Assembly: GCA_023437865.1 (NCBI GenBank)
Contig: JAEZFE010000072.1
Location: forward strand, 1 to 5,842
Direction of reading: 5' to 3'
DNA length: 5,842 nt
Source of the DNA: Pseudomonadota bacterium
GTDB taxonomy: Bacteria > Pseudomonadota > Alphaproteobacteria > Rhodospirillales > Magnetospirillaceae
The notes below the pieces were generated by a model. It saw nothing but the letters and a program-made list of their open reading frames with translations. It was not told where the DNA came from and did not search any database. Numbering within the stretch: the first letter of the stretch is position 1; every line of letters begins with the position of its first letter. Position numbers and translations under genes: made by a program. Of the stretch, positions 1 to 5,842 are shown one piece after another.

Positions 1-779
1 TGGAGCGCTGGCGCTGGATGCCGCGCCAGCTGGACTCCACCCACATCGCTGTGAACTTGCCCGCCGCCCATCTGGAGCTGGTGCGCAATGGCGAGATCCA
101 GATGGCCATGCGTGTGGTCGTCGGCGATGTCAAGCACCAGACCCCCAGCATGGCCACGACCATGAGCTCGGTGGTGCTGAACCCGACCTGGACGGTGCCG
201 CCGTCGATCGCCACTAAGGAGATCCTGCCCAAGCTGCGCAAGGACCCCAATTATCTGGTGTCCAACAACATGCAGATCCTTGAGGCCTTCCCAGAGGGTA
301 GCCCGCAGGCTCAGGGCGTCGGCATGGAATGGAACAAGTATTCCAAGTTCCCGTGGCGCATCCGCCAGGCGCCGGGCCCCGATAACGCCCTGGGCCAGGT
401 CAAGTTCAACCTGGCCAACGGCGACGACATCTATCTGCACGACACGCCCAAGCGCCAGTATTTCGGCCGCATCTTCCGCGCCCTGTCGCATGGCTGCGTG
501 CGCGTCGAGCGCCCGGTCCAACTGGCCCAGGCCCTGGTATCGCCGGAATGGGCCAGCCGGGTGGACGACTTGATCGCCGAGGCCAACACCAAGACGCTGA
601 AGCTGGAAAAGCCGCTTACGGTCTATCTGATGTATATGACCGCCTGGGCCGACGAGGACGGTACCATCAATTTCCGCGACGACCTTTATGGCCATGACGG
701 CCGTCTAAAGGCCCAGCTCAAGCGTCCACGCGCCCCCCAACCTCAGGTCGCGCAGGACCGCCCCCAGGGCACTCTCTGA
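1..779 (+). CDS. YcbB/LdtD-type L,D-transpeptidase, C-terminal part (5' end outside window)
   Basis: This is a periplasmic peptidoglycan L,D-transpeptidase, which joins mDAP residues of neighbouring stem peptides into 3-3 cross-links. The frame is open from base 3 and ends at TGA 777-779, so 258 residues are visible. The first ATG at 18 is internal: the codons before it read ERWRW, which fits the family's segment just before the catalytic domain. The YkuD catalytic domain is nearly complete. It shows the PTWTVPPSIA block (about bases 186-215), the conserved HDTP with its histidine at 438-440, and the SHGCVRV active site with the catalytic cysteine codon at 495-497. Family members usually run to about 500-600 residues, so the signal sequence and peptidoglycan-binding half should lie upstream. 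The tail after about 720 is rich in proline and glutamine and is probably unstructured. The family assignment is secure; the exact substrate is inferred. Confidence 0.95.
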   Translation, partial: ERWRWMPRQLDSTHIAVNLPAAHLELVRNGEIQMAMRVVVGDVKHQTPSMATTMSSVVLNPTWTVPPSIATKEILPKLRKDPNYLVSNNMQILEAFPEGSPQAQGVGMEWNKYSKFPWRIRQAPGPDNALGQVKFNLANGDDIYLHDTPKRQYFGRIFRALSHGCVRVERPVQLAQALVSPEWASRVDDLIAEANTKTLKLEKPLTVYLMYMTAWADEDGTINFRDDLYGHDGRLKAQLKRPRAPQPQVAQDRPQGTL

Positions 780-824
780 CCCGGTCTTCATCACCCCCTT
801 ACGCACCTTAAGCAAGTCTGCCGC

Positions 825-836
825 CCCCGTGCGGGG
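825..836 (+). terminator. Weak GC hairpin downstream of the L,D-transpeptidase
   Basis: CCCCG (825-829) and CGGGG (832-836) are perfect inverse complements, but only two bases separate them, so the realistic stem is four pairs with a four-base loop. No T-run follows. It could slow transcription about 45 bases after the transpeptidase stop, but it does not meet the usual standard for a Rho-independent terminator. Confidence 0.2.
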
Positions 837-840
837 TCCA

Positions 841-858
841 GTGATAAAGTGATATCAC
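841..858. promoter_or_regulatory. Palindrome GTGATATCAC with a preceding GTGATA repeat, possible operator
   Basis: Bases 849-858 are a perfect 10-base palindrome, GTGATATCAC. Its half GTGATA also occurs eight bases earlier at 841-846 in the same direction. The element is AT-rich against a GC-rich background and lies about 15-25 bases upstream of the candidate -35 box at 873. That position would suit a dimeric activator. I recognise no specific regulator for it, so the role is inferred from symmetry and position only. Confidence 0.3.
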
Positions 859-872
859 CAACGCACAGGAGG

Positions 873-903
873 TTGACTCGGCACCCTGCCCTGATGGTAT
901 TTA
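873..903 (+). promoter_or_regulatory. Candidate sigma-70-type promoter for the DUF882 peptidase
   Basis: TTGACT at 873-878 is a good -35 match. The best -10 candidate is TATTTA at 898-903, with a spacer of 19 bases, which is longer than ideal. Transcription would start near 910, just before the ribosome binding site. Two GANTC motifs (875-879 and 906-910) overlap the -35 box and the presumed start point. This is supported by sequence resemblance only. Confidence 0.35.
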
Positions 904-928
904 CGGACTCTCCATAAGGGGGGAGCGC

Positions 929-1501
929 ATGCACCAGGGTGATGACGGAAGCAACCGCGAAGGCCTTTCGCGCAGGTCGTTCCTGACTTTAGGCCTGGGT
1001 GCCGCCGCAGCCACAACTTTGGTGGCGAGCCCGCTGGAAGCCGCCGTACGGGCTATGCCCGAGCGCGGCCTGCACCTCTACAACACCCATACCGGCGAGT
1101 ACCTGAGGACGGTCTACTGGGCCGATGGCAAGTACTTGGCCAAGTCGCTCGCGCAGGTGAACAAGTTCATGCGCGACCATCGCTCGGGCGACGTGCACCA
1201 GATCGATCCGCGCCTCCTGGATCTGATGGTGGCGGTGCACAAGAAGTTCGGCACCAAGGGCGCCATCCACATCATCTCCGGCTACCGCTCGCCCCACACC
1301 AATGCCACGCTGGCGTCCCATTCCGATGGCGTGGCGCACAACAGCCTGCATATGTCGGGCAAGGCCGTGGACATCCGCATCCCGGGCCAGAGCACCAAAC
1401 TGGTCGGTCGCGCCGCCAAGACGCTGAAGGCCGGTGGGGTTGGCACCTACCCCTCCTCTAACTTCGTCCACATCGATACCGGCCGCGTCCGGTACTGGTA
1501 A
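929..1501 (+). CDS. Tat-exported DUF882/M15-type murein endopeptidase (YcbK/MepK-like)
   Basis: This 190-residue protein is a predicted zinc-dependent periplasmic peptidase that cuts peptide cross-links in peptidoglycan. Residues 14-19 read SRRSFL, a twin-arginine signal. A hydrophobic alanine-rich stretch (20-34) and a likely cleavage site near residues 38-40 follow, so it is probably exported folded through Tat. The DUF882/M15A core has GYRSP at 118-122, then the zinc-binding pattern H141 (in NSLHMSG), D148 (KAVDIR) and H181 with D183 (VHIDTG). All expected metal ligands are present and the length is normal. The ATG start follows a strong purine-rich site, AAGGGGGGAG at 916-925. E. coli MepK, of the same family, cleaves 3-3 cross-links and sits next to ldtD; here too the gene follows an LdtD-type enzyme. 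The 149-base gap suggests its own promoter. The exact bond cut here is inferred from that homology. Confidence 0.93.
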   Translation: MHQGDDGSNREGLSRRSFLTLGLGAAAATTLVASPLEAAVRAMPERGLHLYNTHTGEYLRTVYWADGKYLAKSLAQVNKFMRDHRSGDVHQIDPRLLDLMVAVHKKFGTKGAIHIISGYRSPHTNATLASHSDGVAHNSLHMSGKAVDIRIPGQSTKLVGRAAKTLKAGGVGTYPSSNFVHIDTGRVRYW

Positions 1502-1521
1502 CAGACGAACCGGGGGCCGGG

Positions 1522-2703
1522 ATGATGCACAGCGTTCTCACCCGGAACGGTCGCATCCTCGTCATTGACGACATTCCCGACAATGTGCGGGTTCTCACCC
1601 ACGCGCTCAACGGCGAGCACGAGGTGTTCTTTGCCCTCGATGGCGAGCGGGGCGTGCAGATCGCGCGTGAAAAGCTACCCGACCTCATTTTGCTGGACGC
1701 CGTGATGCCCGGCATGGATGGCTTCCAGGTCTGCCAGGAGCTGCGGAGCCGGCCAGCCACCGCCGACATCCCCATCATCTTCGTCACCGCCATTGGCCGG
1801 CCGGAGGATGAGGCGCGCGCCTTCGACGTCGGCGCGTTGGATTTCATCAACAAGCCCATCAATCCCGCCGTGGTCCGAGCCCGGGTGCGCACCCATCTTG
1901 CGCTCAGCCGGCTGTACAAGGATATGCGCGAGACCGTTGCCGAGCGGACCCGCGAGCTTACCCTCGCCCTTGCCGAAGCCGAAGCGGCCCGCGCCGAGGC
2001 CGAACGGGCCAACCAGGCCAAAAGCCGCTTCCTCGCCACCCTGAGCCACGAGTTGCGCACGCCGCTCAACGCCATCATCGGCTTCAGCCAAATGCTGCTG
2101 GAAGAGCCGTTCGGGCCGCTGGGTGCCGAGCCTTATCGCGGCTATTTGGCGGATGTGGAACAGAGCGGCGAACACCTGCTGGCGCTCGTCAATGATCTGC
2201 TCGACCTCTCTCGGATCGAAGCAGGCAACCGCAGCGTCGAGCTGGCCTCCGTGGATGCCGTCGCCGTGGTGGCGGATTGCACCCGCCTGCTGGATCACCG
2301 CGCCTGCAGTGCCGGTGTCACATTATCAGCGCACCTGCCGACAGAGCCCACACTGGTGCGTGCCGAGCGCAAAGCGCTCAAGCAGGTGTTGCTCAACATC
2401 ATCGACAACGCCATCAAGTTCACCCCATCCGGGGGCCGCGCCACAGTGTCAGTCCAGCGCTTCGGTGACCGCATCCTCTTCGAGGTGGCCGATACCGGCA
2501 TAGGCATCGGCGCCGATAACCTGGCCCGGGTCTGCGACCCGTTCGTTCAGGTCGAACGGGAATTGGGCCACGGCTATCACAGCGGCGCCGGGCTCGGGCT
2601 ATCCATCAGCAAGGCCCTGGTGGACCTCCAGGGCGGTGTGCTGAACATCGCCAGCGAGCCGGCGCGCGGCACCGTGGTGGGGTTCAGCCTGCCACAGGGA
2701 TGA
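1522..2703 (+). CDS. Soluble histidine kinase with N-terminal receiver domain (REC-HisKA-HATPase)
   Basis: This 393-residue cytoplasmic two-component protein has no transmembrane segment or signal peptide. The receiver domain spans about residues 10-128, with acidic pocket D16/D17, phosphoacceptor D59 (in [11 protein letters not shown]), T89 and K111 (NKP). An alanine/glutamate-rich coiled coil (about 132-168) links it to the HisKA domain, whose phosphorylated histidine is H176 in [10 protein letters not shown]. The ATPase domain has N-box N292 and N296, G1 box DTGIGIG (324-330) and G2 box GAGLGL (355-360), so it looks catalytically intact. With the receiver first, an upstream kinase or phosphotransferase may control its activity; the signal is unknown. 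The start is ATGATG (1522 or 1525) behind only a weak GGGGGCCGGG site. Just 20 bases separate it from the peptidase stop, so co-transcription and perhaps translational coupling are likely. There is no DNA-binding output domain. Confidence 0.93.
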   Translation: MMHSVLTRNGRILVIDDIPDNVRVLTHALNGEHEVFFALDGERGVQIAREKLPDLILLDAVMPGMDGFQVCQELRSRPATADIPIIFVTAIGRPEDEARAFDVGALDFINKPINPAVVRARVRTHLALSRLYKDMRETVAERTRELTLALAEAEAARAEAERANQAKSRFLATLSHELRTPLNAIIGFSQMLLEEPFGPLGAEPYRGYLADVEQSGEHLLALVNDLLDLSRIEAGNRSVELASVDAVAVVADCTRLLDHRACSAGVTLSAHLPTEPTLVRAERKALKQVLLNIIDNAIKFTPSGGRATVSVQRFGDRILFEVADTGIGIGADNLARVCDPFVQVERELGHGYHSGAGLGLSISKALVDLQGGVLNIASEPARGTVVGFSLPQG

Positions 2704-2706
2704 GAC

Positions 2707-3372
2707 TCACTGGCGGTTCAGCATGGGCATCAGCCCCTGAACGGCCTGGGCGATTTTCTCGGGCGGAACCGAGCGCAGGTCCATTCCCAGCCAGCCGGCG
2801 GGGAGTTCGAATACGCGCTCCTCGACCCGCCCGATCTTGAGCGAGGACAGCGCGGTCTCCACCTGAGATTGCTGTCCATTGGGGGCGGTCATCACGCCCT
2901 CGGCACGGACCAGGATGTCCTCCTTCGAAAACCAGGCATGGCCGTCAAAGCGCGAGTTCTTCGGCCCCTTGGCGGCGACCTTGTATCGGGTCGCCTTCAG
3001 GCCGGCCACGTTTTCTTCGCGCAGCTTGGTACGCTCGACCACCAACTGGTCCAGCCCGCCGGCGAGTTCACCGACCGCCTGGAAGCCCAGCCCCACATAC
3101 CAGCGCCCGCCAGGTTTTATCAAGTAAGCGGAATCAGTGTCGCGGCGCAGCAACACGGTTTGGCCCCCGCCCTGGGTATCGAAATCGCGGCGCTCGCGGC
3201 CCGGCGCATGCCAGACCTTGCCGTTATAGGTGCCCTTGTCGCCGGTCACCGTGAAGTTGGCGGTATAGGACACCGGCACGTCGAGCAGATCGATGGCGCG
3301 CTCGGCCGCACGGGCCGGGGCAGCCAGCACAGCGGCGGCCAGGAGCAACGGCGACAGCCAGCGTTTCAGCAC
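2707..3372 (-). CDS. Secreted periplasmic protein of unknown function, possibly LolA-like fold
   Basis: Starting from GTG at 3372, this is a 221-residue protein with a clear Sec signal peptide: basic start (MLKR), hydrophobic core to about residue 18, and an ARA cleavage motif ending at residue 22. The mature part has no cysteine, so it is not a lipoprotein and has no disulphides. It alternates short polar and aromatic segments, suggesting beta strands, with a WFSKEDILVR stretch and a late FELPAGW motif. That pattern resembles the LolA/LolB-like and DUF4412-type half-barrels, which carry lipids or unknown ligands, but I cannot assign a family with certainty. An in-frame ATG at 3423 would place 17 non-hydrophobic residues before the signal peptide; the GTG has a far better ribosome binding site. 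The gene converges on the upstream kinase with 3 bases between stops, and diverges from the large hybrid kinase. Confidence 0.8.
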   Translation of the reverse strand: MLKRWLSPLLLAAAVLAAPARAAERAIDLLDVPVSYTANFTVTGDKGTYNGKVWHAPGRERRDFDTQGGGQTVLLRRDTDSAYLIKPGGRWYVGLGFQAVGELAGGLDQLVVERTKLREENVAGLKATRYKVAAKGPKNSRFDGHAWFSKEDILVRAEGVMTAPNGQQSQVETALSSLKIGRVEERVFELPAGWLGMDLRSVPPEKIAQAVQGLMPMLNRQ

Positions 3373-3508
3373 TTTACCCACCTCGCGGTCTGCGGTAACG
3401 GAGCCCTGGTTAAACCACGGCATCGTGGCAAGGTTAAGGTAAAAGACCTACCCACCCGGCCAGCCCAAGGGGTACCATAATTGCGCCATAGGGGAACAAG
3501 AGGGAATC
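3373..3508. promoter_or_regulatory. Divergent intergenic region between secreted protein and hybrid kinase
   Basis: These 136 bases separate two genes that point away from each other, so they must hold at least one promoter and probably two. On the plus strand, CATAAT at 3476-3481 is a reasonable -10 box for the kinase, but no convincing -35 box lies at the right distance. An inverted repeat TGGTT-A-AACCA sits at 3407-3417, in the likely untranslated leader of the secreted-protein gene. The kinase ribosome binding site AAGAGGGA is at 3498-3505, followed by GTG at 3509. A GANTC site (GAATC, 3504-3508) directly abuts that start codon. Confidence 0.5.
3377..3384 (-). promoter_or_regulatory. Ribosome binding site that fixes the GTG start at 3372
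   Basis: Read on the minus strand, this is GAGGTGGG, a near-ideal Shine-Dalgarno sequence ending four bases before the GTG at 3372-3370. The signal peptide begins exactly at that GTG. I see no comparable site before the longer ATG start at 3423. Confidence 0.75.
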
Positions 3509-5596
3509 GTGATCGCCCATAGTGTCGCTGACCAGTTGCGGCAAATTGACCGCGCGGTGACTACGCTGACCCGTTCGACCGAAGCCCTGCTGCGCGCCAC
3601 CAAGGAGGACGCGCTGCTGGAGGATATCTGCCGCATTGCGGTGGGAGTGGCCGGCTACCGCCTGGCCTGGGTCGGTTATGCCCACAAGGACGAGGGGCGC
3701 AGCGTCCGCCCCGTGGCCGTGGCGGGGCGCGGCCAAGCGTACCTTAACCACGTCAGTGTATCGTGGGCCGATACCGAACTCGGCAACGGCCCCATCGGCA
3801 CCGCTATTCGTTCCGGCCAGTCCCAGGTGGTCGCCGACATCGCCTCGGACCCGCGCTTCGAGCCATGGCGTGAACCGGCACTGCACCATCATTTCCGCTC
3901 CATGCTGTCGCTGCCCCTGGGCAATGGCGACGAACGCTTCGGCGCCCTCAATATCTACGCCGCCGAGCGAGACGCCTTCGATTCCGAGGTCATCCGCCTG
4001 ATGGAGGATCTGGCGCGCAACCTGACCTATGGCATCGGTGCCCTCAGGGTGAAGGCCGAGCACGAGCGGGCGGTGCGCGAACTTGCCGAGTCCGAGGAAC
4101 GCTACCGTTCGCTGATCGAACTGACGCCGGATGCTATCCTGGTGCACAGCCAGGGGACCATCCTGTTCGCCAACCCGGCCTCGGCCCGGGTGTTCGGGGC
4201 CAGTCAGCAAGAGCTGGTGGGCCAACGGTTGTTCGACCTAATCCACCCCGATTTTCACGGCGAGGTGGAACGCCGCATTGCCCACCCGCCCGAGGAACGG
4301 CTGGTGTTTCAGTATCGCATGCGGCGCACGGATGGCAGCGAGTTCGAGGGCGAGACGGCGGCCACCAACGTGACCTTCCATGGCCTGCCGGCCCGCATCC
4401 TGGTCATCCGCGATGTCACCGAGCGCAACGAGGTTCAGGAACAACTTGTGCAGGCCGCCAAGCTGGCCACGCTGGGTGAAATGGCGGCGGGCCTGGTGCA
4501 TGAACTGTCGCAGCCGCTCAACATCATCCGCCTGACCGCCGAGGGCGCGCTGCTGTTCATCGAGCGCGGCAAGGCGACGCCGGAATGGCAGGCCCAGCAA
4601 TTCCAATTGGTGGCCGACCAGGCGCAACGAACCGCCGAGATCATCGACGACATCCGTATCTTTTCGCGGCGCGATACCAGTCCGGTGCAGGTGTTCGACG
4701 CCGTGGCGGCCATCGGATCGGCGCTGAGCGTTCTTGCCGGCCAGTTACGCCCCGACGAAATCACCCTGGTCACCGACCTGCCGTTGGAACCAGTGCTGAT
4801 GCGCGGCCGCCGGGTGCAACTGGAGCAGGTGGTGATGAACCTGATCACCAACGCCCAGCATGCCCTCAAGGAGAAGCGCGAACGTGACGGCGAGCCCGAG
4901 GGCTGGTCGGCCCGCATTACCCTGTCGGCCAAGCGCCGGGGCGCCAACCTGACCATCACCGTCGCCGACACCGGTCCGGGTATCTCGCCCGCGGTACGCG
5001 CCCGCATCTTCGAACCGTTCTTCACCACCAAGGAGGCCGGGCGAGGCACCGGCCTGGGCCTGTCGGTCAGCTTCGGCATCATCGCCAACATGGGGGGACG
5101 GCTGGAGGTTCAGGACCACGCCGAGGGCGCCTGCTTCGCCATCACCCTGCCGGTGGACGATGACGGCACGCTGGCCGCCTGCCGCGACAAGGACGTGGTG
5201 CCGGGCGCGGCGCAGGACAGCCACATCATGGTGGTCGAGGACGAACAGACCGCCGGCGAGACCCTGGCCCGCTTCCTCGGTGAACTTGGCTACCGCGTGA
5301 CTGTGTGCACCAGCGGCAACGAGGCATGGCGCAAGTTCATGGCCGACCCCGCCGATGTGGTCATCACCGATCTGCGCATGCCCGCCGGGGGTGGAGAGCA
5401 GTTGGTGGAGAAGCTGCGCGACTTCGATCCACTGATGCCCATTATTATTGTCACCGGGCATCTGGGCGCCACCGAAAGGCTGGCCGAGAATCTGAACGAC
5501 GATCGTTGTGCGGTCCTCAAGAAACCTGTTCCGCTTGGCAAACTGGCCGAGATCATCGCCCGGTTCCTGATGCCCCCGGACGATGAAGGATATTGA
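3509..5596 (+). CDS. Soluble hybrid histidine kinase, GAF-PAS-HisKA-HATPase-REC
   Basis: This 695-residue cytoplasmic hybrid sensor kinase has no membrane segments. Domains in order: GAF of the GAF_2 type (about 25-178, with the typical GPIGTAIRSG block at 94-103 and a FGALNIYAAE stretch near 144-153); a short coiled linker; PAS (about 196-305, starting at YRSLIELTPDAI); HisKA with H331 in VHELSQPLN, resembling the FixL/DctB (HPK4) group; HATPase with N444 and N448, G1 box DTGPGI (487-492), FEPFFTTK (501-508) and G2 box GTGLGLS (513-519); and a C-terminal receiver (about 572-688) with E577/D578, phosphoacceptor D621, T649 and K672. All catalytic residues are present. The PAS lacks an obvious haem-binding histidine pattern, so its ligand is unknown. 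The GTG start has a good AAGAGGGA site six bases upstream of the start region. A response regulator begins 92 bases downstream and is the likely partner. Confidence 0.95.
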   Translation: MIAHSVADQLRQIDRAVTTLTRSTEALLRATKEDALLEDICRIAVGVAGYRLAWVGYAHKDEGRSVRPVAVAGRGQAYLNHVSVSWADTELGNGPIGTAIRSGQSQVVADIASDPRFEPWREPALHHHFRSMLSLPLGNGDERFGALNIYAAERDAFDSEVIRLMEDLARNLTYGIGALRVKAEHERAVRELAESEERYRSLIELTPDAILVHSQGTILFANPASARVFGASQQELVGQRLFDLIHPDFHGEVERRIAHPPEERLVFQYRMRRTDGSEFEGETAATNVTFHGLPARILVIRDVTERNEVQEQLVQAAKLATLGEMAAGLVHELSQPLNIIRLTAEGALLFIERGKATPEWQAQQFQLVADQAQRTAEIIDDIRIFSRRDTSPVQVFDAVAAIGSALSVLAGQLRPDEITLVTDLPLEPVLMRGRRVQLEQVVMNLITNAQHALKEKRERDGEPEGWSARITLSAKRRGANLTITVADTGPGISPAVRARIFEPFFTTKEAGRGTGLGLSVSFGIIANMGGRLEVQDHAEGACFAITLPVDDDGTLAACRDKDVVPGAAQDSHIMVVEDEQTAGETLARFLGELGYRVTVCTSGNEAWRKFMADPADVVITDLRMPAGGGEQLVEKLRDFDPLMPIIIVTGHLGATERLAENLNDDRCAVLKKPVPLGKLAEIIARFLMPPDDEGY

Positions 5597-5688
5597 GTGC
5601 ATCATTGATTCCGCTAGACCATAATGTGCCCGAGACTATACGTTCAGGCGCACCTCAGGGCCGGATGGCCAAGGTTGGGAGACCACTT
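5597..5688 (+). promoter_or_regulatory. Short intergenic leader before the response regulator
   Basis: These 92 bases hold AT-rich hexamers CATAAT (5620-5625) and TATACG (5638-5643) that could be -10 boxes, and TTGATT (5605-5610) that could be a -35, but no pair has proper spacing. A GATTC site (GANTC) lies at 5607-5611. A small GGCC-GGAT-GGCC hairpin is possible at 5659-5670. GGGAG at 5677-5681 is the ribosome binding site for the ATG at 5689. No terminator follows the kinase, so read-through from it is likely. Confidence 0.3.
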
Positions 5689-5842
5689 ATGCAAATCCTG
5701 GTCGCCGACGACCACAAGCTGGTGCGTGACGGCCTGAAGCCGTTCCTCCTGGAGCTGGGCTCCAATGTGGAGGTTCTGGACGCCGCCAACATCGAGGAGG
5801 CTTTGGCCGTGGTCGCCAAGGCCGGGCAGCTTAGCCTTGTCC
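5689..5842 (+). CDS. Response regulator, receiver-domain start, NarL/FixJ type (3' end outside window)
   Basis: Fifty-one residues are visible, starting MQILVADDHKLVRDGLKPFL. This is the first strand and helix of a receiver domain, with the acidic pocket at D7/D8. The ADDHxLVR pattern is typical of NarL/FixJ-family regulators, which usually carry a C-terminal LuxR-type DNA-binding domain. The phosphoacceptor aspartate and any output domain lie beyond the window, so the class is inferred. The ATG has GGGAG at 5677-5681, seven bases upstream. An in-frame ATG at 5665 (adding MAKVGRPL) is also possible but has a poorer site and extends past the usual start of the fold. Position directly after a hybrid kinase suggests it receives phosphate from that kinase. 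Confidence 0.85.
   Translation, partial: MQILVADDHKLVRDGLKPFLLELGSNVEVLDAANIEEALAVVAKAGQLSLV

Noticed and set aside
989..1471. Minus-strand frame opposite the DUF882 peptidase
   Set aside because: Shadow of a gene with intact zinc-ligand motifs; no recognisable domain.
1970..2010. Local near-repeat of GCCGAAGCC-type codons
   Set aside because: It encodes the alanine/glutamate coiled-coil linker of the kinase, so it is explained by protein structure and not by a DNA repeat.
1458..2298. Two overlapping minus-strand open frames opposite the receiver-first kinase
   Set aside because: Both are serine/arginine- or glycine/histidine-rich mirror translations of conserved kinase codons, without a plausible start context.
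2614..2634. Seven-base inverted repeat GCCCTGG / CCAGGGC
   Set aside because: It lies inside the kinase coding sequence before its end, has no T-run and is explained by GC-rich codons; not a terminator.
2724..2735. GGGC-ATCA-GCCC hairpin near the convergent gene ends
   Set aside because: A four-base stem inside the coding end of the secreted-protein gene, with no U tract; too weak to call a terminator.
2869..3480. Plus-strand frame opposite the secreted-protein gene
   Set aside because: The minus-strand gene has a signal peptide and strong ribosome binding site; the plus-strand product looks like a typical high-GC antisense translation.
3434..4225. Long minus-strand open frame (263 codons) opposite the GAF and PAS part of the hybrid kinase
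   Set aside because: It lies antisense to a clearly coding domain set, its translation is rich in histidine, glycine and glutamine with no recognisable domain, and such frames are common shadows in GC-rich DNA.
4745..5605. Long minus-strand open frame (286 codons) opposite the ATPase and receiver part of the hybrid kinase
   Set aside because: The plus strand carries intact, conserved kinase motifs throughout; the antisense product is compositionally biased and resembles no family I know.

Overview
This window looks like chromosomal DNA from a GC-rich alphaproteobacterium, probably of the Rhodospirillales (Magnetospirillum-like). That placement is inferred from base composition, protein style (a Tat-exported DUF882 peptidase, many soluble multi-domain histidine kinases) and gene content, not from a marker gene. 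Six protein genes are visible, two of them cut by the window edges. I see no tRNA, rRNA, CRISPR array, insertion sequence or phage gene.

Layout, left to right. (1) 1-779, plus strand: the C-terminal half of a YcbB/LdtD-type L,D-transpeptidase. (2) 780-928: a 149-base gap with a palindrome and a possible promoter. (3) 929-1501, plus: a Tat-exported M15-type (DUF882, YcbK/MepK-like) murein endopeptidase. (4) 1522-2703, plus: a soluble histidine kinase with an N-terminal receiver domain, 20 bases behind the peptidase and probably co-transcribed with it. (5) 2707-3372, minus: a small secreted protein of unknown function, converging on the kinase with only 3 bases between the stop codons. (6) 3373-3508: a 136-base divergent intergenic region. 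(7) 3509-5596, plus: a large soluble hybrid histidine kinase, GAF-PAS-HisKA-HATPase-REC. (8) 5689 to the window end, plus: the start of a NarL/FixJ-type response regulator.

Two functional themes appear. The left side pairs an enzyme that makes 3-3 peptidoglycan cross-links (L,D-transpeptidase) with a DUF882 enzyme; the E. coli relative MepK cuts such links, and in E. coli ldtD and mepK are also neighbours. The right side is signalling: two cytoplasmic kinases with three receiver domains in total, counting the one that begins at the right edge, which suggests a local His-Asp phosphorelay. The secreted protein sits between them and shares an upstream region with the large hybrid kinase.

Most of this is an ordinary core-type region and I found no clear new system. 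The most interesting unexplained signal is the placement of GANTC sites (the CcrM methylation motif of alphaproteobacteria). By hand count there are ten, and five fall in or on the edge of the roughly 400 non-coding bases, four of them just upstream of start codons.
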